Shown: piece after piece, positions 40,675-51,200 of the stretch
Layout of the letters: each line of letters starts with the position of its first letter
Numbering within the stretch: position 1 is the first letter of the stretch
DNA from: Candidatus Edwardsbacteria bacterium RifOxyA12_full_54_48
GTDB taxonomy: Bacteria; Edwardsbacteria; AC1; EtOH8
DNA: 64,000 nucleotides
Reading direction: 5' to 3'
Assembly: GCA_001777915.1 (NCBI GenBank)
Contig: MFFN01000004.1
Coordinates: 1 to 64,000, forward strand
Notes under the pieces: model-generated
The model's database searches: none
The model's input: the letters and a program-made list of their open reading frames with translations, nothing else
Told to the model about the DNA's origin: nothing
Position numbers and translations under genes: made by a program

Positions 40675-41046
40675 TTATGCTTTCTCCATCACCGCCACCG
40701 CCACCACCATGCTCCGGTCGTGGGACAGCGAGAGATGGATGGCATATCCCTTTCCGTGTTCAGCCGCCGCGCCGTGAAGTTTTACCGTGGGGCGGCTCTT
40801 TTCGTTATCCACGATCTCTATCAGGTTGGGATAGACCCCCCGCCTAAAACCCGTCCCCAGGCACTTGGACACCGCTTCCTTGGCGGCGAACCGGGCGGCA
40901 TAGCTCTGGTACTTGTTGGGGCGGCCCTGGCAGAAGGCGATCTCGGACGGAGTGAAGACCTTGTCCAGGAACCTTTGCCCCCAGCGATTTATGGCCTGCT
41001 CGATCCTGCCGACCTCGGCGATGTCTATCCCGGTAGATGCTATCAT
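40675..41046 (-). CDS. acpS: Holo-[acyl-carrier-protein] synthase
   Basis: Attaches phosphopantetheine from coenzyme A to acyl carrier protein. The 123 residues contain the AcpS signature: STGIDIAEVGRIEQAI near the N-terminus and FAAKEAVSKCLGTG, the metal- and CoA-binding helix, plus HLSLSHDRSMVVAVAV at the end. Length is standard. The stop codon lies next to a CACGAAATACACGAAAAG spacer repeat. It starts about 240 bp from the divergently transcribed epimerase gene. Confidence 0.93.
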   Translation of the reverse strand: MIASTGIDIAEVGRIEQAINRWGQRFLDKVFTPSEIAFCQGRPNKYQSYAARFAAKEAVSKCLGTGFRRGVYPNLIEIVDNEKSRPTVKLHGAAAEHGKGYAIHLSLSHDRSMVVAVAVMEKA

Positions 41047-41247
41047 AGAAAGTCGATCTCATTATGATGTGATTTATGGAATAATTTTCCATCGGTTCTT
41101 TTTGGGAAGGTTCCGGCCGGCTCCGCTTGGCCAGATGGGCGTCCGGTCCGGACAGCAGCCTGCCAACCTCCGGCCGGTAATTGATAAATTTATCATAATC
41201 TGGCGAAATGTCAAGAAATAATATTAAAACCGATGGCGGGGGAAATG
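41047..41247. other. Intergenic region between acpS and the epimerase gene
   Basis: About 200 bp without a gene. It separates two divergent genes and holds the epimerase promoter at its right end. I see no repeat module of the kinds that fill other spacers. Confidence 0.6.
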
Positions 41248-41276
41248 TTGACAGCCGTGATAATTTAAGTTAAACT
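41248..41276 (+). promoter_or_regulatory. Promoter of the epimerase gene, probably giving a leaderless message
   Basis: TTGACA (41248-41253) and TAAACT (41271-41276) are 17 bases apart, and the ATG stands only six bases after the -10 box at 41283. Transcription should begin at or next to the start codon. There is no ribosome binding site. Confidence 0.65.
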
Positions 41277-41282
41277 AACAGG

Positions 41283-42284
41283 ATGATCGAACCGGAGGGA
41301 AAATCATTGGCCCTGATTACCGGGGCCAGCGGATTCATCGGCAGCCACCTGGCGGAAAATCTCTTGGAAAAAGGCTGCCGGGTCAGGGCATTGGTCCGGA
41401 CCACCAGCAACTTAAGATGGCTCAAGGGGCTGGACCTGGAGCTGGCCTATGGGTCGTTTGACGACCAGGCCTCGCTGGTTGAAGCGGTCAATGGCGCGGA
41501 TTACATATTTCACCTCGCCGCCGCCAAGTCCGGCAGCCGGGACAGGATTTTCCACCATAACGTGGCGGCCACTGTTGATCTGGCCAAGGCTGCCGTCAGG
41601 TCCGCTCCCGGACTGAAGAGATTTGTCTTTTCCTCCAGCCAGGCGGCGGCCGGACCATCGGCCTGCCTGGAGGAGCCCCGGTGCGAGTCCGACCAATGCC
41701 GGCCCATCTCCGATTATGGCCGGAGCAAGCTGGAGGCCGAGCGGCAATTGATGAGGTGGGCGGAGAAAATTCCCCTCACCATGATCCGCCCGCCCACGGT
41801 CTACGGCCCCCGGGACACCGATGTGTTATTATATTTCCAATGGATAAACCGGGGGCTGGCCCTGCTGCCGGGATTCAAAAAAAGGCTTGCCCAGCTGATA
41901 TTCGTTCGGGACCTGACCGAGGGGATGATCGCCGCGGCTCGGTCCGATGCCGCAGCCGGCAAAACATATTTCCTGTCCCACCCCCAAAGTTATTCCTGGC
42001 AGGAGATATCCTGTTCCATCGCCCAGAGCCTGGGCAAAAAAGCTCTCCCCCTGAGGATCCCCCTGGGAATGGCGCTCTTTGGGGCCCTGCTGGCCGAGGG
42101 CGGAGCCGTGATGGCGGGGGGGAACAGCATTTTCAACCGCCAGAAGGTCCGGGAGATGTCCCAAAGATACTGGACCTGCTCTCCCGGCCAGGCCGAAAAG
42201 GATTTCGGCTTCAACTGCCGTCATGATCTGAAAAGGGGACTGGAGATCACCGCCCGGTGGTACCGGGAGAACGGCTGGCTGTAA
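41283..42284 (+). CDS. NAD-dependent epimerase/dehydratase (extended SDR)
   Basis: The 333-residue protein has the N-terminal cofactor loop ITGASGFIGSHLAENLLEKG (residues 12-31), the FVFSSSQAAAGPS segment in the catalytic serine position, and a DYGRSKLEAERQL Tyr-x3-Lys pair. Family members act on nucleotide sugars, sterols or dihydroflavonols; LARIFVRDLTEGMIAAARSDAAAGKTYFLSHPQSYSWQEI at the C-terminal half is of the NDP-sugar type, but the substrate is unclear. It is followed 47 bp later by the CapA-like gene, which may be in the same message. Confidence 0.85.
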   Translation: MIEPEGKSLALITGASGFIGSHLAENLLEKGCRVRALVRTTSNLRWLKGLDLELAYGSFDDQASLVEAVNGADYIFHLAAAKSGSRDRIFHHNVAATVDLAKAAVRSAPGLKRFVFSSSQAAAGPSACLEEPRCESDQCRPISDYGRSKLEAERQLMRWAEKIPLTMIRPPTVYGPRDTDVLLYFQWINRGLALLPGFKKRLAQLIFVRDLTEGMIAAARSDAAAGKTYFLSHPQSYSWQEISCSIAQSLGKKALPLRIPLGMALFGALLAEGGAVMAGGNSIFNRQKVREMSQRYWTCSPGQAEKDFGFNCRHDLKRGLEITARWYRENGWL

Positions 42285-42331
42285 GATGTTTACCCTCGGA
42301 AAACATTCGACCTTAAAAGCGGTTTGATCCT

Positions 42332-43465
42332 ATGAAAAAAACAAAACTATACGCCCTCATCGGGCTTTCCCTAATGCTGCCGGCCTGCGGCACCGTCCGT
42401 CTGGACCGGGCCGTTACCACCGGCCCGGATACCGTGGCCGTCATCCTGCCGTCCGCGGATACCGCCGCAATGGGCCTGATGATCGATGGCCCGGCCTGGC
42501 CGGATTCATCGCCCAACGGCAGCTTCACCATCGCCGCGGTGGGCGATATCATGATGGGCAGCTGCTACCCGGCCCCGCTGCTGCCGCCGGAGGATGGCCG
42601 GCGCTTGTTCGACGACTGCCGGGAGATCCTTGAAAAAGCCGACCTGGCCTTCGGCAATCTGGAGGGGCCGTTGTGCGATTCCGGCAAACCGGCCAAGGTG
42701 GCAAAAAAGGGCAGGGCCTACGTCTTTCGCACCCCGACGTCTTTCGCTGACAATCTGGCCCGGGCCGGTTTCGACGTGATGTCCCTGGCCAACAATCATG
42801 CCAATGATTTTGGGTCCGGCGGCAGCCTCTCCACTCGAAAATCGCTGGAGGCCTCCGGGATACAGTTCACCGGCAAGGAGGGCGCTGTCGCCGAATTCAA
42901 CCTAAAGGGAGTTTCCGTCGGGGTGATCGCCCTGGCCGCCGGGGCGCCTCCCCGCTCCATCGTCCATCCCGAAGAAGCGCTTAGCGAGATCGATTCCCTG
43001 GCCAGAATTTACGATATACTGATCGTCTCGATCCATGGCGGCGGGGAGGGGAAGGCCGCCCTGCATATCAAGGACGCCCCAGAGAAATACTTGAACGAGC
43101 CGCGGGGGCGCCTTATAAAATTCTCTCATGACGCCATTGATCGGGGGGCGGATATGATAATCGGCCACGGGCCCCATGTCCCCCGGGCCCTGGAGATCTA
43201 TCGGGACCGGCTGATAGCCTACAGCCTGGGGAATTTTTGCACCTATGGCGGCATGAACTTGAGCGGGGAGTCCGGCTATGCCCCGCTGCTGTGGGCGGAA
43301 CTTGACAGCCAAGGAAAATATTTGAGCTTCACGGTGCATTCTTTCATCCAAGCCCGGCCCGGCGGTCCGAAACTTGACCGGCTGAACCGGGCCTCCGAAC
43401 TGATGCGTAAATTATCCCGCCAGGATTTCCCCCAAAGCCATCCCTATCCGGCAGAGGATATCTGA
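42332..43465 (+). CDS. CapA-family lipoprotein (poly-gamma-glutamate synthesis/metallophosphatase type)
   Basis: The N-terminus is a signal peptide with a lipobox-like LMLPACGTV, so the protein is probably lipid-anchored. The CapA metallophosphatase motifs are present in order: AVGDIMMGSCYP, FGNLEGPL, VMSLANNHANDFG, ILIVSIHGGGEG, MIIGHGPHVPRALEIY and IAYSLGNFCTYGG. In Bacillus, CapA/PgsA takes part in poly-glutamate capsule export; most relatives are of unknown function, and the conserved Asp, Asn and His suggest metal-dependent hydrolysis. There is no CapB/CapC gene nearby. Convergent with the M23 gene across a shared terminator. Confidence 0.88.
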   Translation: MKKTKLYALIGLSLMLPACGTVRLDRAVTTGPDTVAVILPSADTAAMGLMIDGPAWPDSSPNGSFTIAAVGDIMMGSCYPAPLLPPEDGRRLFDDCREILEKADLAFGNLEGPLCDSGKPAKVAKKGRAYVFRTPTSFADNLARAGFDVMSLANNHANDFGSGGSLSTRKSLEASGIQFTGKEGAVAEFNLKGVSVGVIALAAGAPPRSIVHPEEALSEIDSLARIYDILIVSIHGGGEGKAALHIKDAPEKYLNEPRGRLIKFSHDAIDRGADMIIGHGPHVPRALEIYRDRLIAYSLGNFCTYGGMNLSGESGYAPLLWAELDSQGKYLSFTVHSFIQARPGGPKLDRLNRASELMRKLSRQDFPQSHPYPAEDI

Positions 43466-43483
43466 ATGATCGTTGATCCAATT

Positions 43484-43516
43484 AAAAAAGGCCAGGAACT
43501 ATCCTGGCCTTTAAAA
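43484..43516. terminator. Bidirectional terminator between the CapA-like and M23 genes
   Basis: Arms AAAGGCCAGGA and TCCTGGCCTTT enclose a 4-base loop and are flanked by A-run on the left and T/A-rich sequence on the right, suited to both converging genes. Confidence 0.85.
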
Positions 43517-43527
43517 TTTCATTGCCC

Positions 43528-44451
43528 TCAGAACATCCGGGCGGAAAGGATATAATTGGCCGGGTCATTGGCCTTGCCGTTGGAAAGCACCTCATAGTGC
43601 AGATGGGGTCCGGTGGTCCTGCCGGTGGACCCTACCAGGGCGATGACCTGGCCCCGCGACACCTTGGAGCCCTGGCTGGCCCTGATCAGCGAACAATGGG
43701 CGAACCGGGTCGTTATCCCGTAGCCGTGGTCCACTTCCAGGCATAGTCCGTAATTGCCCCGGGAGCCTACCGATTTGACCACCCCGTCGGCCGGAGCGGT
43801 TATGATGGTCCCGGCCGGAGCGGCAATATCCACCCCTTCGTGCATCCTCATTTCGCCGGTCAGGGGATCCCGCCGGTAGCCGAAATCGCTGATGATCCAT
43901 CCGGGGGTGGGCTGAATGGATGGCATATGGTTCCACTTTTGCTGCTGCTGCTCAAGAGCGGCTGTCAGCTCCTGAAAACTCTCGTTCTGCAGTTTGGCCT
44001 CCCTGATAAGCCGGCCCAGATCATCCTCCACCTCCCTGATGGAAGAGCCGGTCTTCACCGAAACCCCTTCGGGAAGCTCCTCCTGCCTGTCGCCCCCGAT
44101 GCCCACCTGCCGGATGTCTGGATCTATGATCCGGAGTCCGGACATCATCCTGACCTTGGAGTCAAAATCAACGAACAACGCTATCTGTTCCTGCAGATCG
44201 GCCGATCTTGCCGCAAATTCGTTCAGCTTGGTCCTTAGTATGCGGTTTTCCATCTGCAGCTTCTGCAGCATTGAGACATCGACGAACTTATTGACATAGC
44301 CGGTGGTTACCATGCCCAGACCCAATAAAAGGAATATCCCAAAGCACCCCAGGCATACCAGAAGCCATTGGGGCACCCTGACGCTTACAGTATTGCCCCC
44401 GTGGTGGGGGATAAATACTATGGTAAGTTGTGTTTTTTCCTTTAGACCCAT
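43528..44451 (-). CDS. M23 family peptidoglycan endopeptidase, membrane-anchored
   Basis: The N-terminal cytoplasmic stub is followed by one membrane helix (LLVCLGCFGIFLLLGLGMVTTGYV, about residues 29-52), a coiled coil of about 90 residues (LQKLQMENRILRTKLNEFAARSADLQEQI), and a C-terminal M23 domain with RMHEGVDIAAPAGTIITAPADGVV (zinc His and Asp), YGITTRFAHCS and GRTTGPHLHYEVLSNGK (catalytic H-x-H). It should cleave peptide cross-links in the periplasm, and resembles the MepM/NlpD group that is activated in division or shape control. Length of 307 is normal. Confidence 0.92.
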   Translation of the reverse strand: MGLKEKTQLTIVFIPHHGGNTVSVRVPQWLLVCLGCFGIFLLLGLGMVTTGYVNKFVDVSMLQKLQMENRILRTKLNEFAARSADLQEQIALFVDFDSKVRMMSGLRIIDPDIRQVGIGGDRQEELPEGVSVKTGSSIREVEDDLGRLIREAKLQNESFQELTAALEQQQQKWNHMPSIQPTPGWIISDFGYRRDPLTGEMRMHEGVDIAAPAGTIITAPADGVVKSVGSRGNYGLCLEVDHGYGITTRFAHCSLIRASQGSKVSRGQVIALVGSTGRTTGPHLHYEVLSNGKANDPANYILSARMF

Positions 44452-44578
44452 AAAACAAAAACAATCGCTAGGTTCAATATTTGAGCGATAACATTATAGA
44501 CCATAGCATAGATCAGCGGTTCTTGTCAAGTAAAATATCAGCAAATGAGCTAAACTTTATAACTTATAAGGATCTTAA

Positions 44579-47500
44579 TCATCTTACCAGTATCAGCTTC
44601 TGGGTCAAGGTGACCGTTCCGGCCGTCAGCCGGTAGAAATAGATGCCCGAAGCCATGCTGTTTCCCCGGCTGTCCCGGCCATCCCAATTGACCTGGTATA
44701 GGCCGGGAGCTTTTTCCCCGGAATCCAGCATTCTGATAGTTTGCCCCAGGATATTGTAGACCGTCAGGGTGATCGGTGATTTGCTGGGTATTTGGTATGA
44801 TATCACGGCATTGGATCGCATGGGGTTGGGATGGCTGCGGTTAAGCCTTAAGACCCCTGAAAGCTTAGGCTCCTCCGGACGGACGGCCACTCCGGCGGGG
44901 GTGGTCACCGAGATATCATCTATATGCCAGCCGCTGTAATTCAGGGAATAATCGGATGTGAAGCGGAACCTCAGCATCACCCGGGAACCCAGTGGGATCC
45001 CGTTTATATCATAGGAGGCCTGGGTCCAGGTGCTCAAGTTTCCGGTATAGCTGGCCAGCTCGGCCCAACTGGAGCCTCCGTCGGTGCTGTATTCCAGAAA
45101 GCCGTAATCATATCCATTTTCGATGACATACTTATGCCAGAACGATACCGTGGCCTGGGAGCCCACTGCGAACTCGGGGGTGATCAGAGATGAGTTCATA
45201 TTGTCAAGGTAATTTTGATCATCCCCCACCCCGCAGCGCCAGCAGGTGGTCGGGCTGTAGGAGGTGTACTCGGTGGTATGCCACAGATCACCGGCCTGGT
45301 ATCGGTTGGTCAGAATGCTGTCCTCCACGTTGTCATAGAAGCCGGGACTGGCAATGGCCAGCATAAAACTGTCGTATTGCACCACTGCACCTCCCAGGGT
45401 TTTCATCTGGAGCCGGAGCCGGGCATAATACGGATTTTGCGGCGGGGTTCCGAAGGTCAGCAGATAGGGGATGACCGACCCGCCCGCGCTGTCGGGCTGT
45501 ATGTTTCCGTAGCCTGAGCTGTCGCTCACTATGGTCAGATACGGATCACTGCTGGACAGAATGGCCGTGACATTGTCTGCCGTTTGCAGCCCTTTGTTCT
45601 TAAGAAATACCCTCAGGCTGTCGGTCTCCCCGGGCTCGGCAAAGCCGTTGTTGTTGGCCGGGGCCGGGTCGATTATGCAGTAGGTGCTGTACCACAGCTT
45701 GGGGGCCGAGACCTTCACCGAGAAATTTGTGGTCCAGCTGTTCTCGGTATCATGGCATTCCAGGGTGAAGGGGATCACGGCCCCGTTGGTGCAGGCCGGC
45801 GAGACGGTGAACTTGTATCCCGCAGCGTACTGGACCGAATCCCCGGAGTACACCAGACCGAAATTATAGAAGCTGTCGGTGACGGCGGCCTGGCTGCCGG
45901 TGGTCCTCAAGATGCCCTTGACCGTGCCGGTGGATATGGTGCTGCCGTAATTTTTCACCCATAGGGGCATGATCATAGATTCCCCGGGATTTGCCTCACC
46001 GTCGCCGTTGCCGGCCGGATCATCGACGGTGTGTTTGTAGTGCAACACACAGGGGCCGGTCACCGAAACATTGATCTGCCCGGCATACGGAGCACAGTTG
46101 TGGGCGGTCACCACCACCCCGATACTGTCGATGCTGGTGGTCACGATATCGAGCGATGCATTGCCCGAGGCATCGCTGTAGCCCGAGGCCAGGATGGCTC
46201 CGCTTGATTTATAGGTCAGGCAGACCAGGGCGTTCTGCACCGCGGCCCCGGCCGTTACATTGACATTCACCGTGGCCGGACCCAGCGTCACCGTGGCCGG
46301 GTGGCTGACGGTCAGGGCCAGGGGCTGCCGGGTGTACAGGTCGATGGCGCCGCTGCCCAGGATATTGTACATCTCAAAATATCTCTTGGTCGTTGGAATA
46401 TTCCCCCAATAGCGGAAATAATCCAATTTTGATTTTACTATCATCCCGCCTATCCACGCATATCCGCTATCCAAGAACGTATTATATAAATACTTTTGCA
46501 GAATATCGTCTTCATCCCAATATGATTCCTCAGAGGAACCAAAAAACGCTACAGCCCCTTTATTAGCAACACGAATCCAGGTCTCGGCAAAACATTCACC
46601 GACATTATAATCACCGGTCAGACAGGCAAAGCTGGTGATGAAGGTATACATATTTTCATTGGTAAGCGCATTAACATTACTTTGATAAAAGGCTGGCGAA
46701 GCCCACAGATCGTAATTTCCATGACCGGTATAGGTCATGATTGTGGTCCCATCATTAAAAGCATTCGTGATATCAACGGTGGAACCGCCCAAACGCTGGT
46801 AAGCCGAGTCACATACAATACCGTGCGCCCGGCTCAAGGCTATGCAATAATTATCCGTTCCCTCTGTTATAGCGTAATTATCGTTTGAAGCAGTAAAAAA
46901 TGCCTTCTGCATCCAGGAGCGGTCGCCGGTCCAGGACCCCTGCTGGTATCCTAGGTATTTGACAATGTAGTTATACAACTGGGTGGTATCGGCCACCGAA
47001 ATCCTACTGACATAAAGATCCGGCAGATAATCTGACCCCGACATCGTGGAATAATAAAGATCCGATATTGGGTTGCCCACCGACGTCGTTATATGGGCCG
47101 GGATGACATCCACATCGCCCACCAGCAGGACGAAATCCGGCGGGTTCTCCCCGTCGTACTGGCTTTTGATATACTGGCGGATGCTGGCGGTGTCTGCCCC
47201 GCCCGGGATCTCCGAGGTCCTGGTAACGAATACCCGATACCCCTTCCGGGTGTCCCATTCAACCAGAGGCGTCAAAGCGTCATAATATTCATCGCCCACG
47301 ATGATCAGCTGGTTGATGGGCAGGGCCGGGACGGCTTTGGCGGAAGATTCGTATGTGCCGTAATTGATCAAGGTCGATGACAATGGGCTGTCGTATGCCG
47401 CCGACCGGTATCTGGTTGCCATCTTCCGGGTCCGGGCAATATCGGAACCCGAAAGCTTCAGGATTATCCGGGCCTTGGTTATCACCTTGATATCGCCGCT

Positions 47501-48070
47501 GACCGGATTGTAGGCCACCGGCCAGAAACTGACCAACACCGCCCGGTGTCCCCGCATCTGAACCGGCTGGGATAGCGTGACCTGGGCTTTGCCGTAAAAT
47601 TCGTTGTTGGAATATACGGTTTGATCGATTCTGAAGGGAACCTTCTCCTCCGCTCCCGGCATCTTGGGCACCGGCAGCTGGACCGGCATGATCTTTTTGT
47701 CAAAGCCCTTGTCCTTAAGATTGAAGCTCTGTTCAGCGATCACCTCCAGAAAGGCCTCTACCCTGGCTCCCTGCGGGATCTCCACCCATTCGGAGACCAC
47801 CGGCAATTTGGGATGGCCCGGCTCGGTGTTATATCCCTGGTCCGGAACGGAGAGCAGGATATATGCCCCATCCTTGGTTTTTGCCTCTGAGATATCCAGC
47901 CCCGGCAGGGTCACATCCAGCGTGATGGCGTCCGGGCCGGCGCCTGATAATCCCACCGTCCGCCCGGGATGGCTGTCGGCGGCCAGCGGGACCCATTGCC
48001 CGGCCAAGGCCGCGGTGGCTGAAATTGCCAGGATCAGGGCGGCCAGTGATCTGATGGTTCTATGATTCAT
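44579..48070 (-). CDS. Secreted C25-family (gingipain-like) cysteine protease with C-terminal sorting domain
   Basis: The 1163-residue precursor has a signal peptide (residues 1-23, ending ALAG), a propeptide-like region, and a C25 catalytic domain. Its expected catalytic histidine is in MTYTGHGNYDLWAS and the cysteine in FITSFACLTGDYNVGEC. After it come Ig-like and lectin-like beta domains, including a MAM/laminin-like FYDNVEDSILTNRYQAGDLWHTT and the WAELASYTGNLSTWTQASYDINGI block. The last 85 residues (RSHPNPMRSNAVISYQIPSKSP... to ...ASGIYFYRLTAG) are the Por/FlgD-type C-terminal signal that directs proteins to the type IX secretion system. Substrates are probably environmental proteins. 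It is divergent from the S8 protease, which has the same tail. Confidence 0.9.
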   Translation of the reverse strand: MNHRTIRSLAALILAISATAALAGQWVPLAADSHPGRTVGLSGAGPDAITLDVTLPGLDISEAKTKDGAYILLSVPDQGYNTEPGHPKLPVVSEWVEIPQGARVEAFLEVIAEQSFNLKDKGFDKKIMPVQLPVPKMPGAEEKVPFRIDQTVYSNNEFYGKAQVTLSQPVQMRGHRAVLVSFWPVAYNPVSGDIKVITKARIILKLSGSDIARTRKMATRYRSAAYDSPLSSTLINYGTYESSAKAVPALPINQLIIVGDEYYDALTPLVEWDTRKGYRVFVTRTSEIPGGADTASIRQYIKSQYDGENPPDFVLLVGDVDVIPAHITTSVGNPISDLYYSTMSGSDYLPDLYVSRISVADTTQLYNYIVKYLGYQQGSWTGDRSWMQKAFFTASNDNYAITEGTDNYCIALSRAHGIVCDSAYQRLGGSTVDITNAFNDGTTIMTYTGHGNYDLWASPAFYQSNVNALTNENMYTFITSFACLTGDYNVGECFAETWIRVANKGAVAFFGSSEESYWDEDDILQKYLYNTFLDSGYAWIGGMIVKSKLDYFRYWGNIPTTKRYFEMYNILGSGAIDLYTRQPLALTVSHPATVTLGPATVNVNVTAGAAVQNALVCLTYKSSGAILASGYSDASGNASLDIVTTSIDSIGVVVTAHNCAPYAGQINVSVTGPCVLHYKHTVDDPAGNGDGEANPGESMIMPLWVKNYGSTISTGTVKGILRTTGSQAAVTDSFYNFGLVYSGDSVQYAAGYKFTVSPACTNGAVIPFTLECHDTENSWTTNFSVKVSAPKLWYSTYCIIDPAPANNNGFAEPGETDSLRVFLKNKGLQTADNVTAILSSSDPYLTIVSDSSGYGNIQPDSAGGSVIPYLLTFGTPPQNPYYARLRLQMKTLGGAVVQYDSFMLAIASPGFYDNVEDSILTNRYQAGDLWHTTEYTSYSPTTCWRCGVGDDQNYLDNMNSSLITPEFAVGSQATVSFWHKYVIENGYDYGFLEYSTDGGSSWAELASYTGNLSTWTQASYDINGIPLGSRVMLRFRFTSDYSLNYSGWHIDDISVTTPAGVAVRPEEPKLSGVLRLNRSHPNPMRSNAVISYQIPSKSPITLTVYNILGQTIRMLDSGEKAPGLYQVNWDGRDSRGNSMASGIYFYRLTAGTVTLTQKLILVR

Positions 48071-48107
48071 AGTTGGACCCCTAAGTCAGTTTGAATATAT
48101 TGGTATA

Positions 48108-48136
48108 ACTTTATATTACTTTTGCCTCTTTGTCAA
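48108..48136 (-). promoter_or_regulatory. Promoter of the C25 protease gene
   Basis: On the minus strand TTGACA (48131-48136) and TAAAGT (48108-48113) are 17 bases apart, 38 bp before the ATG. Confidence 0.65.
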
Positions 48137-48168
48137 GGGTTCGGGCTTATTTTACCTGCGATATGATA

Positions 48169-48197
48169 TTGACAAAGCCGGCCTTCGGTAGTAACAT
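48169..48197 (+). promoter_or_regulatory. Promoter of the S8 protease gene
   Basis: TTGACA (48169-48174) and TAACAT (48192-48197) are 17 bases apart. The two -35 boxes of the divergent proteases are 32 bp apart, so a single bound regulator could control both. Confidence 0.65.
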
Positions 48198-48244
48198 TAG
48201 GCCTGGTGCGAAAATCGTACAATCAATAACAGAAAGGGTGATAT

Positions 48245-51200
48245 ATGAAAAAGTACCTTGCGTTTGCAGTCCTGCTCCTGACGGCTTCTTTCATCTCCGT
48301 CAGTCTGGCCGAAAGGCCCGGCAGCGCCGGCCAGCAGGTTTACCTTCCCGGGGTGGTGATATTCAAACTGAAGGCCCAGCCGGCTATGGACTCCAAGGGG
48401 ATCTCCACCGGTAATGCGGCGGTTGACGGGATCCTGAACAGCTCCGGCGGGCAAGGGGTAAACCAGCTTTTCAAGACCAAGGAAAGGGCCAAGACACCTT
48501 TGGGTCGTTCGCTGGCCAATATCTGCCAGGCCAATGTCTCAAAACAGACCGACATTCTCCAGCTGTGCCGCGACCTGGTGAAGACCGGCCAGGTGGAATA
48601 CGCCGAGCCGCGTTACGGTTATAAGATGGAGACCACCACCCCCAACGATCCTTCATTCGCCAGCCAGTGGTTCCTGAGCAAGATCCAGGCGCCCGATGCC
48701 TGGGACATCTCAAAAGGGGACACCGCCGTCTGGATCGGCATCGTGGACTGCGGGGTCCAGGTGACACACCCCGACCTGGCGGCCAATATCTGGATCAATC
48801 CGATAGAGGATATCAATCACAACGGAATATTTGACAACTTCCCGGTCGGCTCCGGCGGCGACATTGACTCCCTTGACAACGACATGAACGGCTTTGTTGA
48901 CGACGTCCGGGGCTGGGATTTCGCCGGGCCGGATATCGCCGTTACCTATCCGGACGGAGACAATGATCCAAACGTTTACGACAGCAATAACGACCACGGC
49001 ACCCATGTGGCCGGTGATGTTTCGGCTGTGACCAATAATGGGGTCGGGGTGGCCGGCATCGGCTGGAATTGCAGACCCATGGCCATCAAATGCAGCTACG
49101 ATAATGATTACACCGCCACCGGCGGCAAGTCTTACATTTATTTCGGCTACGATGGTATAGTCTATGCGGCCGACAACGGGGCCAAGGCCATCAACTGCAG
49201 CTGGGGCGGCTCGGGCTACAGCCAGTTCGCCCAGGACATAGTCAACTACGCCTGGGAGGGCGGATCGGTGTTGATCTGCGCCGCCGGCAACGATAATGTC
49301 TCGGACCCTCACTATCCTTCGGCTTACGCCAATGTTGTTTCGGTGGCCGCCACCACCTCTGCGGATCTAAAATCCTCTTTTTCGAATTACGGCACCACGA
49401 TCGATGTCTCGGCCCCCGGCTCGGCCATCCTGAGCACGGCCTATTTCAACAGCTATGCCTCCTGGGACGGCACCTCCATGGCCAGCCCGGTGGCGGCCGG
49501 GGTGGCCGGCCTGATCTGGGCCAACAATCCCACCTGGAACAATACCCAGGTGGCCACCCAGCTGATCATGACCACCGATAACATCGATGCTTTGAATCCC
49601 TCATATGCCGGCCTACTGGGCACCGGGAGGATAAACGCCTATAAGGCCCTGACCATCACCCCGGTCCCGCTGGTTAAATACCATTCCCACCAGGTCAGCG
49701 ACGGCGGCAACGGCATCGCCGAAGCCGGAGAGGCAGTGGGACTTTCCCTGTCCCTGAAGAATTGGTGGGGCGATGCCGCCAATGTCAGTGCCATCATACA
49801 CAGCGACGATTATGCGGTGCAGATCACAACCGCTTCGGCCAGCTATGGTGACATCAACGGCGGATTGACCGGCACGGTAACCAGCTTCGATTTCACGGTG
49901 GACAACACCGCCCTGCCCCACTGGGCCATGTTCACCGTGGACATCTCGGCCGATGCCCAGAACCGCACCGACACCTTCTACGTCCAGATCGAGCGCTCCC
50001 CCATCCTGCTGGTGGACGACGACACCGGGGCCCGCAACGTGGATGATTTCTACACCAACTCCATCTCTCAGCTGGGATATTTTTACGACCATTACGACCA
50101 TTCCCAAAAAAGCGCCCCCGACACCGCCCTGTTGAATTCCTATAATACCGTCATCTGGCTGTGTGAATGGACCTTCCCCTCCCTGGATTCCATGGACCGA
50201 GCGGCATTGCGAACCTATCTGGACAACGGGGGCAATTTATACCTGTCCGGGCAGGATATCGGCTGGGACCTGGCTGATCCCACCGGCGAGCAGTACAGCC
50301 CCGAAGCCCTGTCCTTCTATCAGGACTACCTGCATGCCACCTACGGCGGCGACCACAGTGGGATTTCTTCGATAGTGGGAACGGCCAGCGATCCCGTCGG
50401 TGACGGGCTGGCCTTCTCCATCCTCCAGCCCTACATCACCACCAACCAGTATTACGATTACTTCACACCCCAGGCCGGGGCCGATGTGGTCCTGAGCTAT
50501 TCGGGCTTCCCCTCGGGTCAGGCCGGGATAAAATATTCCGGGGCCCATAAGGTGGTCTACACCGGATTTGGCTTCGAGGCCATCACTTCGGGAACGGTCC
50601 GGGACACCGTCATGGACCGGATAATAAAATGGTTCATGGGTGATATCCAGATAGCCCACACCCCGCTGACCGACACCGAGGATACCCTGTCCCCCTACAT
50701 CGTGCAGGTCAATGTGACCTCCAGCGCCGGGGTGGCCCAGGTCTACCTGTACTGGGACGACGACGGCACCCTGCCTTTCGCCAACCGGACCCTGATGGCC
50801 GACCTGGGCGGCGGCCTGTATCAGGGGTCGATCCCGGCCCACAGCGGCAACCAGCTGGATTACTTCGTCTATGCGGTCAACAGCAACGGTCTTGCCAAGA
50901 CCCTGCCCGGCGGGGCCCCTTATAATTACTACTCCTTCTATGCCGGGCCGGATCCCTACGCCCCGGCCATCAGCCACACCCCGCTGGCCAACACCATCAA
51001 CCTGTCCGGCCCCTACCGGGTTGAAGCCGTCATCACCGATAATTACGGGGTGTTTCCGGATTCCAGCTATATTCACTACAAAATAAATTCCGGCTCGGAA
51101 TACCCCCCGGTCATGATGGTTTCGTCCGGCAGCGACTTCTCCGGCAACATCACCCTGCCGGCCCACATCTACACCGGGGACACGCTCAATTATTACCTTA

